Positions 1-6,737 of a stretch of 34,008 bases of DNA are shown piece after piece. Under the pieces are notes generated by a model. It made no database searches. It was not told the origin of the DNA and worked only from the letters and a program-made list of their open reading frames with translations. The stretch's first letter is position 1, and the number at the start of each line of letters is the position of its first letter. The position numbers were made by a program, and so were the translations under genes. The stretch is from DATGKK01 sp035294725 (GTDB lineage Bacteria > Actinomycetota > Acidimicrobiia > Acidimicrobiales > Bog-793): NCBI GenBank assembly GCA_035294725.1, contig DATGKK010000021.1, positions 1 to 34,008 of the forward strand, read 5' to 3'.

Positions 1-1
1 G

Positions 2-2122
2 ATCTTCTTCGACCACCGCACCGAGGGCCCCGACGGGGGCCCTGCCGCGCCGGGCGCCGACGGCTCGGGCCGCTACTCCGAGGTGTGGAACCTCGTCTTC
101 ACCCAGTACGACCGGCAGGCCTCCGGGGAGCTCGTGCCGCTGCCCCGCCCCAACATCGACACCGGCGCCGGCCTCGACCGCCTGCTCGTCGTGCTCGAGG
201 ACGTCCCGCACGTGCAGGCGATCGACTCCGTGGCACCGATCGTGGAGCGGGCGGCCGAGCTGACGGGCCGCCCCGGGGGCGAGGCGGCGCTCTCGGACCG
301 TGGCCTTCGCATCGTGGCCGACCACTCGAGGGCGTTCACCTTCCTCATCTCCGACGGCGTCTTCCCCTCCAACGAGGGGCGCGGGTACGTGCTGCGCCGC
401 CTCATCCGCCGTGCCGTCCTCCGGGCCCACCAGCTCGGCCGGCGCGAGGTGATCACCGACGAGCTCGTCGACGCCGTGATCGGGACGATGGGCGTGGCCT
501 ACCCGGCGCTCGAGCGCGGCCGGGACCGGATCAAGAAGGTGGTCGTCCACGAGGAGGAGGCCTTCCTCCGCACGCTGCGCGCCGGCACCGCCCTGCTCGA
601 GGAGGAGCTCGGCGCCGGCGCCCGTGAGATCGGCGGCGAGCTCGCCTTCCGGCTCCACGACACCTACGGCTTCCCCTTCGAGCTCACGAAGGAGGTGGCG
701 GCCGAGCGGGGCATCCCCGTCGACGAGGCGGGCTACGAGGCCGCCATGTCCGCCCAGCGCGCCCGGGCGCGCGAGGCGGCGCGCGCCGCGGCGGCCGCCC
801 CGGACGAGGTGGCGAGAAGGTGGCGGGAGATCCGCGCCGAGCACGGGCCGACGGCGTTCCTCGGCTACGAGCACGACCGCGCGACGGCGCGTGTGCTCGC
901 CGTCGTGCCGAGCGCGGTGCCGGCCGAGTTCGAGAACGTCGACGGGGAGCGGGCACCAGCGGGCAGCCAGCTGCTCGAGGTCTTCCTCGACCGGACCCCG
1001 TTCTACGCCGAGGGCGGCGGCCAGGTCGGCGACACCGGGACGATCACGACCGCGACGGGGCGATTCAGGGTCCTCGACACGACCTCGGTCGTGGACGGCC
1101 TCACCCGGCACCTCGGCTACGTCGCCGACGGGACCATCGAGCCCGGCTCCGAGGCGGAGGCCGAGATCGACGCCGAGCGCCGCGACGCCATCCGCCGCAA
1201 CCACACCGGCACCCACCTTCTGCACTGGGCGCTGCGCGTGGTGCTCGGCGACCACGTGCGCCAGCAGGGCTCGCTCGTCGCCCCTGACCGCCTCCGCTTC
1301 GACTTCAGCCACTTTGGGCCGCTGAGCCGCGAGGAGATCGAGCAGGTCGAGCGGCTCGTCAACGAGGAGGTGATCGCCGACGAGGTGGTGACGACCACCG
1401 AGGCGAGCAAGCAGGACGCCGAGGCCGAGGGTGCGATCGCCTTTTTCGGGGAGAAGTACGGCGAGCGAGTCCGGGTCGTGCGCGCCGGCCACGGCTCGGT
1501 CGAGCTGTGCGGGGGCACCCACGTGCGAGCCCTCGGGATGATCGGGCCCCTCAAGATCCTCTCGGAAGCCTCGATCGGGGCCAACACGCGGCGCCTCGAG
1601 GCGGTGACCGGAGCGGCCTCGCTCGAGCACATCCAGCAAGTGGACCGGACCCTCCGGGAAGCGGCCGAGACCCTGCGGGCCGCGCCCGAGGAGGTGCCCG
1701 TGGCGCTCTCGCGCCTCGTCACCCGGGAGCGCTCGCTCCATGACGAGCTGAAGCGGCTGCGAGCCGGCCAGCTCGCCGCCGCCGCGAAGGAGCTCGCCGC
1801 CGCCGCCGCCGACGGGGTGGTGATCGCCCGCCGGGACGGCCTCGAGCCCGAGGAGCTGCGGGAGGTCGCCCTCTCGCTGCGGGACCGGCCGGGCATGCGT
1901 GCCGCCGCCCTCGCCGGCGTGACCGGGGAGGGCAGGGTGTCGCTCGTCGTCGCCGTCACCAGCGAGGCGGGGCTGGACGCGAGGGCCGCTGCCTCGGCGG
2001 CCGCGTCGGCGATCGGCGGTGGGGGCGGGGGGTCCCCCGAGCTCGCCACGGCAGGGGGGCGGAACGCCGCCGGTCTCGACGCAGCGCTCGAGATCCTCCG
2101 CTCGCAGCTGGCGGGGCCGTGA
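2..2122 (+). CDS. alaS: Alanine--tRNA ligase, C-terminal ~706 residues (5' end outside window)
   Basis: Class II alanyl-tRNA synthetase, which charges tRNA-Ala and hydrolyses mischarged Ser/Gly-tRNA-Ala in the cytoplasm. The frame is open from the window edge, so the first part of the catalytic domain is missing; the family is usually about 870-890 residues. Visible are the end of the catalytic core ('RPNIDTGAGLDRL', about 140-180), the tRNA-recognition region, the editing domain with zinc ligands HxxxH ('NHTGTHLLH', about 1200-1226) and CxxxH ('CGGTH', about 1509), and the C-Ala domain ending in a glycine run and 'AGGRN' typical of the family. The stop overlaps the ruvX start by four bases (GTGA). 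alaS-ruvX is a widely conserved order in actinobacteria. Identification is firm. Confidence 0.97.
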   Translation: MFFDHRTEGPDGGPAAPGADGSGRYSEVWNLVFTQYDRQASGELVPLPRPNIDTGAGLDRLLVVLEDVPHVQAIDSVAPIVERAAELTGRPGGEAALSDRGLRIVADHSRAFTFLISDGVFPSNEGRGYVLRRLIRRAVLRAHQLGRREVITDELVDAVIGTMGVAYPALERGRDRIKKVVVHEEEAFLRTLRAGTALLEEELGAGAREIGGELAFRLHDTYGFPFELTKEVAAERGIPVDEAGYEAAMSAQRARAREAARAAAAAPDEVARRWREIRAEHGPTAFLGYEHDRATARVLAVVPSAVPAEFENVDGERAPAGSQLLEVFLDRTPFYAEGGGQVGDTGTITTATGRFRVLDTTSVVDGLTRHLGYVADGTIEPGSEAEAEIDAERRDAIRRNHTGTHLLHWALRVVLGDHVRQQGSLVAPDRLRFDFSHFGPLSREEIEQVERLVNEEVIADEVVTTTEASKQDAEAEGAIAFFGEKYGERVRVVRAGHGSVELCGGTHVRALGMIGPLKILSEASIGANTRRLEAVTGAASLEHIQQVDRTLREAAETLRAAPEEVPVALSRLVTRERSLHDELKRLRAGQLAAAAKELAAAAADGVVIARRDGLEPEELREVALSLRDRPGMRAAALAGVTGEGRVSLVVAVTSEAGLDARAAASAAASAIGGGGGGSPELATAGGRNAAGLDAALEILRSQLAGP

Positions 2123-2568
2123 GAGTCGTCGCCCTCGACCTCGGAGCGCGCCGGGTCGGCGTCGCGGCCTGCGACTCGGGCGGCACCCTGGCGGTTCCCG
2201 AGGCGGTCATCGAGCGCAGCGGCGAGCGGGCCCGCGACTACGAGGCCCTCGCAGCTGCCGTCGCCCGCTTGGGGGCCGAGCTCGTCGTCGTGGGGCTGCC
2301 CCTCAGCCTCTCGGGCCGGCGCGGGGCAGCCGCCGAGGCGGCGGAGGAGGAGGCCGCCGCCCTTGCTGTCACCCTCGGGGTTCCGGTCGAGACCTTCGAC
2401 GAGCGGCTGACGACGGTGGAGGCGGCCAGGCGCCGGCGGGAGCGAGCCGAGCTGGCGGGTCGCCCCCGGGCCCGGAAGCGGCGGGGACGAGCGGGGATCG
2501 ACGCAGAGGCCGCCGCCGTGCTCCTCGAGGCGTGGCTCGCGCGCCGGCGCGCCCGGGCCGGAGCGTGA
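2119..2568 (+). CDS. ruvX: RuvX/YqgF-family pre-16S rRNA nuclease (putative Holliday junction resolvase)
   Basis: 149-residue RNase H-fold protein of the YqgF/RuvX family, credited with 5' processing of 16S rRNA and earlier proposed as a Holliday junction resolvase. Family acidic residues are in place: D7 in 'ALDLGARRVGVA', E95 in 'FDERLTT' and D128 in 'GIDAEAAAVLLEAWL'. The length is normal for the family (about 140-160). The start is GTG at 2119, overlapping the alaS stop as GTGA; the stop overlaps the next gene's GTG the same way, so alaS-ruvX-aroE look translationally coupled. In most actinobacteria mltG sits between ruvX and aroE; it is absent here. Confidence 0.93.
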   Translation: MRVVALDLGARRVGVAACDSGGTLAVPEAVIERSGERARDYEALAAAVARLGAELVVVGLPLSLSGRRGAAAEAAEEEAAALAVTLGVPVETFDERLTTVEAARRRRERAELAGRPRARKRRGRAGIDAEAAAVLLEAWLARRRARAGA

Positions 2569-3488
2569 GAGAGTCGGTGCCGCCGCCCCGCAGCCCGGGC
2601 GTCGAGGTGGCCGGCGCGACGACGCGCCTCGCCGGCCTCGTCGGCTCGCCGGTCTCGCACTCGCTCTCGCCCCGCCTCCACGCGGCTGCCTACGAGGCGC
2701 TCGGTCTCGACTGGGCCTACGCCGCCTTCGAGGTCGCCGCGGAGGACCTTGGCGCCGCCGTCCAGGGCGCCCGGGCGCTCGGCTTCGTGGGCCTCTCGGT
2801 CACGACGCCGCACAAGGACCAGGCGGCGCAGCTCGCGAGCCGGCGCAGCCAGACCGTGCGGCGCCTCGGGGCGGCCAACACGCTCACCTTCGAGGGGCGC
2901 CAGGTCGTCGCCGACTCGACCGACGGTGCCGGCCTGATCGAGGAGCTGCGCGACGGGCTCGGCTTCGAGCCCGAGGGACGGCGCTGCGCCGTCATCGGCG
3001 CCGGGGGAGCGGCGCGCGCGGCGGTGCTCGCGCTCGCCGAGGCAGGGGCGAAGGAGGTCCTCGTCGTGAACCGGACCCCGGCGCGCGCCTTCCGGGCCGC
3101 GGGACTGGCCGGCCGGGCCGGCCGGGTCGCCCGCCCCGAGGAGCTGGACGCGGCCGACCTCGTCATCCAGGCGACCCCGGTCGGCATGCTCACGGCGGCC
3201 GGGGGGGCCAACAGCGACGGTGAGCCCCCGTTGCCGGAAGGGCGGGACGAGCGCGCGGCCTCTCGCTGGCCAGCCGGGGTCGACCCGAGCCGCTTCGGGA
3301 GCGGCCAGATCGTCGTCGACCTCGTCTACGACCCGGCCGAGACCCCGTTCCTCGCCGAAGCCGGCCGCTGCGGCGCCACGACGAGGAACGGGCTCGGGAT
3401 GCTCGTCCACCAGGCGGCCCTCCAGGTCGCCCGCTGGGCCGGCGTCCCGGCGCCGCTCGAGGTCATGCGGCGTGCCGCCGGGCTCTGA
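2565..3488 (+). CDS. aroE: Shikimate dehydrogenase
   Basis: NADP-dependent reduction of 3-dehydroshikimate to shikimate in the shikimate pathway. Substrate-domain motifs: 'GSPVSHSLSP' (residues 27-36), catalytic K84 in 'SVTTPHK', N105 in 'GAANTL' and D120 in 'DSTDGAG'. The NADP-binding fold follows: 'VIGAGGAARAA' (143-153) and 'VVNRT'. Near the C-terminus are 'ATPVGM', 'VVDLVYDP' and 'NGLGMLVHQAALQ'. At 307 residues it is longer than the usual 270-285, partly from a 17-residue N-terminal leader and an insertion after 'ATPVGM'. Two asparagines usual in the family are serine ('SVT' and 'STD'); serine also occurs at the first of these in some actinobacterial homologues. The start is GTG 2565, overlapping the ruvX stop as GTGA. 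Confidence 0.95.
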   Translation: MRESVPPPRSPGVEVAGATTRLAGLVGSPVSHSLSPRLHAAAYEALGLDWAYAAFEVAAEDLGAAVQGARALGFVGLSVTTPHKDQAAQLASRRSQTVRRLGAANTLTFEGRQVVADSTDGAGLIEELRDGLGFEPEGRRCAVIGAGGAARAAVLALAEAGAKEVLVVNRTPARAFRAAGLAGRAGRVARPEELDAADLVIQATPVGMLTAAGGANSDGEPPLPEGRDERAASRWPAGVDPSRFGSGQIVVDLVYDPAETPFLAEAGRCGATTRNGLGMLVHQAALQVARWAGVPAPLEVMRRAAGL

Positions 3489-3538
3489 GCGGTCGGGCCG
3501 AGGGGGCTCCTGCTCCCTGCGGGCGAGGGGGCGCCCGG

Positions 3539-3544
3539 TATCCT
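3539..3544 (+). promoter_or_regulatory. Putative -10 hexamer TATCCT of a leaderless promoter for rodA
   Basis: TATCCT lies 7 nt before the GTG at 3552, where RNA polymerase would be expected to start at or next to the start codon. No Shine-Dalgarno sequence is visible in the 63-bp gap after aroE, and no clear -35 element was found. The call rests on the same hexamer and spacing recurring before other genes in the window. Confidence 0.6.
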
Positions 3545-3551
3545 GTCCGGC

Positions 3552-4718
3552 GTGACCGCCGTCTCCTACGGGCGCGAGGTTGCGCTCAGCTCCCGCCGGG
3601 AACGCCGGTCGCTTCTCGCGCTCCTCCGCCACGTCGACCTCGTCCTCGTCGGCTCGGCGCTCGCCCTCGCCCTCCTTGGCATCGTGCTCGTCTACACGGC
3701 GACTCGTGACGCGCTCGTCCAGCAGGGGTTGAGCTCCCACTACTACCTGGAGCGCCAGGCGCTCTGGGTGGTCGTCGGCATCGTCGTCATGGTCGTCGTG
3801 GCCTCGATCGACTACCACAAGTTCCGCAACTGGGGGTACGGGATCTACGGCCTCGTCGTGCTCGGCCTCGCCGGGGTCTTCGTCGTCGGGAAGTCGGCCC
3901 TCGGCGCCCAGCGCTGGTACGGGCTCGGACCCCTCCAGCTCCAGCCCTCGGAGTTCGCCGCCCTCGGCCTCATCGTCGCCCTCGCGACCTACTGCAGCCG
4001 CCGCCGGGGGGTGCTCTCGCTCCGGGAGACGGCCGGGCTGCTCGCCCTTGCCGCGGTGCCGATGCTGCTCGTCTACAAGCAGCCCGACCTCGGCACGGCC
4101 ATCGTGCTCGGGGTCACGCTCGCCGCGGTCATGCTCGCCGCCGAGGTGCGGCTCCGCCATCTCCTCCTCCTCGCCGTCCTCGTGGCCGTCGCCTTCGTGG
4201 CCGCGCTGGAGCTCCATCTCCTGCACTCGTACCAGCTCTCCCGTCTCACGAGCTTCCTCCACCAGAACCAGGACATCCAAGGGGCGAACTACGAGCTGTA
4301 CACGACGAAGCTCGCGATCTCAGCCGGCGGCCTGAAGGGCGTCGGGCTCGGCCACGGCCTTGCCACCGACCTCTCGCTCATCCCGAACCAGTCGACCGAC
4401 TTCATCTTCTCCGCCCTCGGCGAGCAGCTCGGCTTCATCGGCTCAGCGGCGGTGATCGGCCTGTTCGGCCTGCTCGCGTTCCGGATTCTGCGGGCCGCCC
4501 AGACCGCGAGGGACTCGTTCGGCCGCCTGCTCTGCGTGGGGGCGCTCGCCTTCTTCGCCTTCTCGGTGTTCGAGAACATCGGGATGAACATCGGGCTCAT
4601 GCCGATCACCGGCATTCCTCTCCCCTTCCTCAGCTACGGCGGCTCGGCCACCTTCGCGTTCTTCGCCACGATCGGCCTCGTGCTGAACGTCGAGATGCGG
4701 CGGGTGACGCGCCGGTGA
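3552..4718 (+). CDS. rodA: SEDS-family peptidoglycan glycosyltransferase, RodA type
   Basis: Polytopic membrane protein of 388 residues, with about ten hydrophobic segments after a basic N-terminus. The SEDS family polymerises lipid II with a partner class B PBP, for elongation (RodA) or division (FtsW). Signatures are 'QRWYGLGPLQLQPSEF', 'KQPDLGT' with the catalytic aspartate, 'NQSTDFIFSALGEQLGF' and 'MPITGIPLPFLSYGGSA'. The RodA-like 'GMNIGLMPITGIPLPF' stretch and the lack of a long C-terminal tail favour RodA over FtsW, but sequence alone does not settle this. No PBP gene is adjacent. The stop overlaps the next gene's GTG (GTGA). A second SEDS gene lies convergently downstream. Confidence 0.88.
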   Translation: MTAVSYGREVALSSRRERRSLLALLRHVDLVLVGSALALALLGIVLVYTATRDALVQQGLSSHYYLERQALWVVVGIVVMVVVASIDYHKFRNWGYGIYGLVVLGLAGVFVVGKSALGAQRWYGLGPLQLQPSEFAALGLIVALATYCSRRRGVLSLRETAGLLALAAVPMLLVYKQPDLGTAIVLGVTLAAVMLAAEVRLRHLLLLAVLVAVAFVAALELHLLHSYQLSRLTSFLHQNQDIQGANYELYTTKLAISAGGLKGVGLGHGLATDLSLIPNQSTDFIFSALGEQLGFIGSAAVIGLFGLLAFRILRAAQTARDSFGRLLCVGALAFFAFSVFENIGMNIGLMPITGIPLPFLSYGGSATFAFFATIGLVLNVEMRRVTRR

Positions 4719-5302
4719 CGAGCAGCGACGGAGCCAGCACGGCGGCCGACTCGGCTACGGCCGGCGCCATCCCGCCCGGCAACGGGGCGAGCGCGGGCAC
4801 AGAGCCCGTCGAGGCCGAGCCCGGAACGGCGGCGGGCGCGGAGACCGAGACCGGGCCGCTCGGCTTCACCCCGCCTCCCCCGATGTGCCAGCTGCTGTTC
4901 GTCGACGTCTCCCTCGTGCTGCCCTCGACCCACCCGGTCGTCGTCCTCCAGGAGGCGGAGTGGCCCTACCGGGAGCTGAGGATCCCCGTCGGCGGGGCCG
5001 AGGGCGTGGCCATCGGCTACGCCGCCCGCAGGGTCCCGACGCCCCGACCGCTCACCCACCAGATGGTCTCCGACCTGCTCGACACCTTCGAGCTCACCTT
5101 GGACCAGGTGCGCATCACGGCCGTGCACGGCTCGAACTTCGTGGCGGAGCTCGTCGTCTCGGGCCGGCTCGGCGTGCGCACGATCGATTGCCGGCCCTCG
5201 GACGCGATCGCCCTCGCGCTGCGCCGGCCGATCCCAGTCCCCATCATGGCCTCGCCCGAGGTGCTCGACGCGGCCGGCGCGGCCGCTGCCGGGGCGAACT
5301 GA
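4715..5302 (+). CDS. Bifunctional nuclease (BFN/DUF151) domain protein
   Basis: 195 residues. The first ~56 are Ala/Gly/Thr/Glu-rich and probably disordered; the remainder is a BFN/DUF151 domain. Family hallmarks are 'LQEAEWPYRELRIPVGGAEG', 'RPLTHQMVSDLLD', 'VRITAVHGSNFVAEL' and 'DCRPSDAIALALR'. The domain has been linked to nuclease activity in a plant homologue; its bacterial role is poorly defined. The start is uncertain. GTG 4715 gives the GTGA overlap typical of this window, but the conserved domain only begins near ATG 4883, which would give a 139-residue protein closer to the family's usual size. It is co-transcribed with rodA. The stop lies in the hairpin that separates it from the convergent SEDS gene. 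Confidence 0.82.
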   Translation: MTSSDGASTAADSATAGAIPPGNGASAGTEPVEAEPGTAAGAETETGPLGFTPPPPMCQLLFVDVSLVLPSTHPVVVLQEAEWPYRELRIPVGGAEGVAIGYAARRVPTPRPLTHQMVSDLLDTFELTLDQVRITAVHGSNFVAELVVSGRLGVRTIDCRPSDAIALALRRPIPVPIMASPEVLDAAGAAAAGAN

Positions 5303-5324
5303 CCGAGCACCCGCCCGCTCGGTC
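5301..5324. terminator. Hairpin between convergent genes, likely bidirectional terminator
   Basis: A perfect 8-bp inverted repeat, GACCGAGC / GCTCGGTC, encloses the 8-nt loop ACCCGCCC. It begins inside the stop codon of the BFN gene and ends 8 bp before the stop codon of the convergent SEDS gene. There is no T-tract on either side, as is common in very GC-rich genomes. Position between converging genes supports a terminator role. Confidence 0.6.
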
Positions 5325-5331
5325 CGCCTGC

Positions 5332-6714
5332 TCAGGTCCCGGCGGCGGAGTACCGCCGCGGCGCGATGACTCGTGGCGGCTCGGTCAGCACCGGTTGGGC
5401 CCCCTCGTTGGAGATCCGCAGCAGCAGGGCGATCATGATGTAGTTCGCGACGAGCGACGAGCCCCCGTAGGAGACGAACGGGAGCGTCACGCCCGTCAGG
5501 GGCAGCAGCCTCGTCACGCCCGCCATGATCACGAAGGACTGGAACGCGAGCACGACGGTGAAGCCGAGGGCGGCCAGCTTGGCGAACTCCGAGCGGGCCC
5601 TCGTCGCGATCCGCACGCCCGCGCCGGCAAGGAGCATGAAGGCGACCACGACCGCGGCCGTGCCCGCGAGCCCGAGCTCGTTGCCGATGGCGGCGAAGAT
5701 GTAGTCGCTCTGGGCGACCGGGATGTAGGGCGCCCCGCCGAGGCCGAGGCCGGTCCCGGTCGTGCCGCCCCTCCCCATCATCACCTCGCCGATGGCGGGC
5801 TGGTAGCCGTAGGTCGACAGGTACTTCCAGGGGTCCAGCCACACCTCGATCCGCTCGTTCACCTGGGCGAGGAGGTGGGCGGCGACGAAGGTCCCGAGGG
5901 CGAAGGCGACGATCCCGAGAAGGATGTAGGTCCACCTGCCCGTCGTGACCCAGAGCATGGTGAGGAAGACGACGAACAAGATGAGCGAGAAGCCGATGTC
6001 CCGCTCGAGCACGATCACGCCGACCGACGCCGCCCAGGCGAGGGCGACCGGGCCGAAGCCGCGCAGGTCCGGTACGAGCCGGTCGCCGATGCGGGTCGTC
6101 GCCATCGAGAGCAGCTCGCGCTTTTCGACGAAGTACGACGCGAAGAAGATCACGAGGAGGATCTTCGAGAACTCGATCGGCTGGAACGAGATGGGCCCGA
6201 GCTTGACCCAGAGGTAGGCCCCGTTCTGGTCGGCGGCGTAGTCCTTCAGTCCGGGCACGAGCGGCAGGAGGAGGAGGAGGAACGCGAGCGCCGCCAGCAG
6301 GTAGCGGTACCGCTCGAGGTCGCGCGAGCGGCGGAAGATGACGAGGGTGGCGCCGTAGCCGACCAGCCCCACCACCGACCAGATCGACTGCAGGCCGGCG
6401 AGGTGGGGGGAGCTCGTGGGCGAGGGCTCGAGGCGGACCATCATCACGTAGCTGAGGCCGTTCAGCACGAGGATGACCGGCATCACGACCGGGTCGGCCT
6501 CGGGGACGAGGAACCGGTTGAGCAGGTTGGCGACGAGACCGATGGCGAGCATCGCCGCCCCGGCGACGGCGAGGTTGGGGGGGAGCCGGTCGTAGGTGCC
6601 GAGGTAGGCGAGGACGTCCGCGGCGAGGACGACCACGACCCCGACGAGGATGAGCCCGAGCTCGCTGCGGCGGCGGGGATGCGAGCGCGAGGCCCTCGCC
6701 GTGATCGCTGCCAC
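5332..6714 (-). CDS. SEDS-family protein, FtsW/RodA paralogue
   Basis: 460-residue polytopic membrane protein, the second SEDS glycosyltransferase in the window. After a basic N-terminus there is a long membrane domain with 'GPISFQPIEFSKI', 'LERDIGFSLILF' (the aspartate matches the catalytic one; the usual QPDLGT is replaced, as in actinobacterial RodA-type proteins), 'QSDYIFAAIGNELGLAG' and 'LPLTGVTLPFVSYGGSS'. Length and motif style match the actinobacterial form found near pbpA-pknAB in mycobacteria, which is annotated RodA or FtsW depending on author, so no symbol is given. It starts at GTG 6714 (reverse strand), 23 bp from the divergent ppk1 start. Here it stands alone. Confidence 0.88.
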   Translation of the reverse strand: MAAITARASRSHPRRRSELGLILVGVVVVLAADVLAYLGTYDRLPPNLAVAGAAMLAIGLVANLLNRFLVPEADPVVMPVILVLNGLSYVMMVRLEPSPTSSPHLAGLQSIWSVVGLVGYGATLVIFRRSRDLERYRYLLAALAFLLLLLPLVPGLKDYAADQNGAYLWVKLGPISFQPIEFSKILLVIFFASYFVEKRELLSMATTRIGDRLVPDLRGFGPVALAWAASVGVIVLERDIGFSLILFVVFLTMLWVTTGRWTYILLGIVAFALGTFVAAHLLAQVNERIEVWLDPWKYLSTYGYQPAIGEVMMGRGGTTGTGLGLGGAPYIPVAQSDYIFAAIGNELGLAGTAAVVVAFMLLAGAGVRIATRARSEFAKLAALGFTVVLAFQSFVIMAGVTRLLPLTGVTLPFVSYGGSSLVANYIMIALLLRISNEGAQPVLTEPPRVIAPRRYSAAGT

Positions 6715-6720
6715 GCTGTC

Positions 6721-6726
6721 ACGGTA
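6721..6726 (-). promoter_or_regulatory. Putative -10 hexamer TACCGT for the minus-strand SEDS gene
   Basis: Read on the minus strand, TACCGT ends 6 nt before the GTG at 6714. It overlaps by two bases the plus-strand -10 element of ppk1 (6725-6730), so the two divergent promoters share DNA. No -35 or Shine-Dalgarno sequence is evident. Confidence 0.6.
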
Positions 6727-6730
6727 GCGT
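6725..6730 (+). promoter_or_regulatory. Putative -10 hexamer TAGCGT of a leaderless promoter for ppk1
   Basis: TAGCGT ends 7 nt before the GTG at 6738. Its first two bases are also the last two (as read on the plus strand) of the opposing -10 element for the SEDS gene at 6714. The whole gap between the two start codons is 23 bp, leaving no room for conventional untranslated leaders on either side. Confidence 0.62.
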
Positions 6731-6737
6731 TCGCGTC

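Noticed and set aside
2238..4280. Long antisense open frame of about 680 codons
   Set aside because: High-GC DNA leaves long open frames opposite real genes. The product is a low-complexity Asp/Glu/Arg/Gly mixture, and aroE and rodA with intact family motifs occupy the other strand. The same reasoning removes long open frames at 4885-6921, 7932-10082 and 11456-14218.
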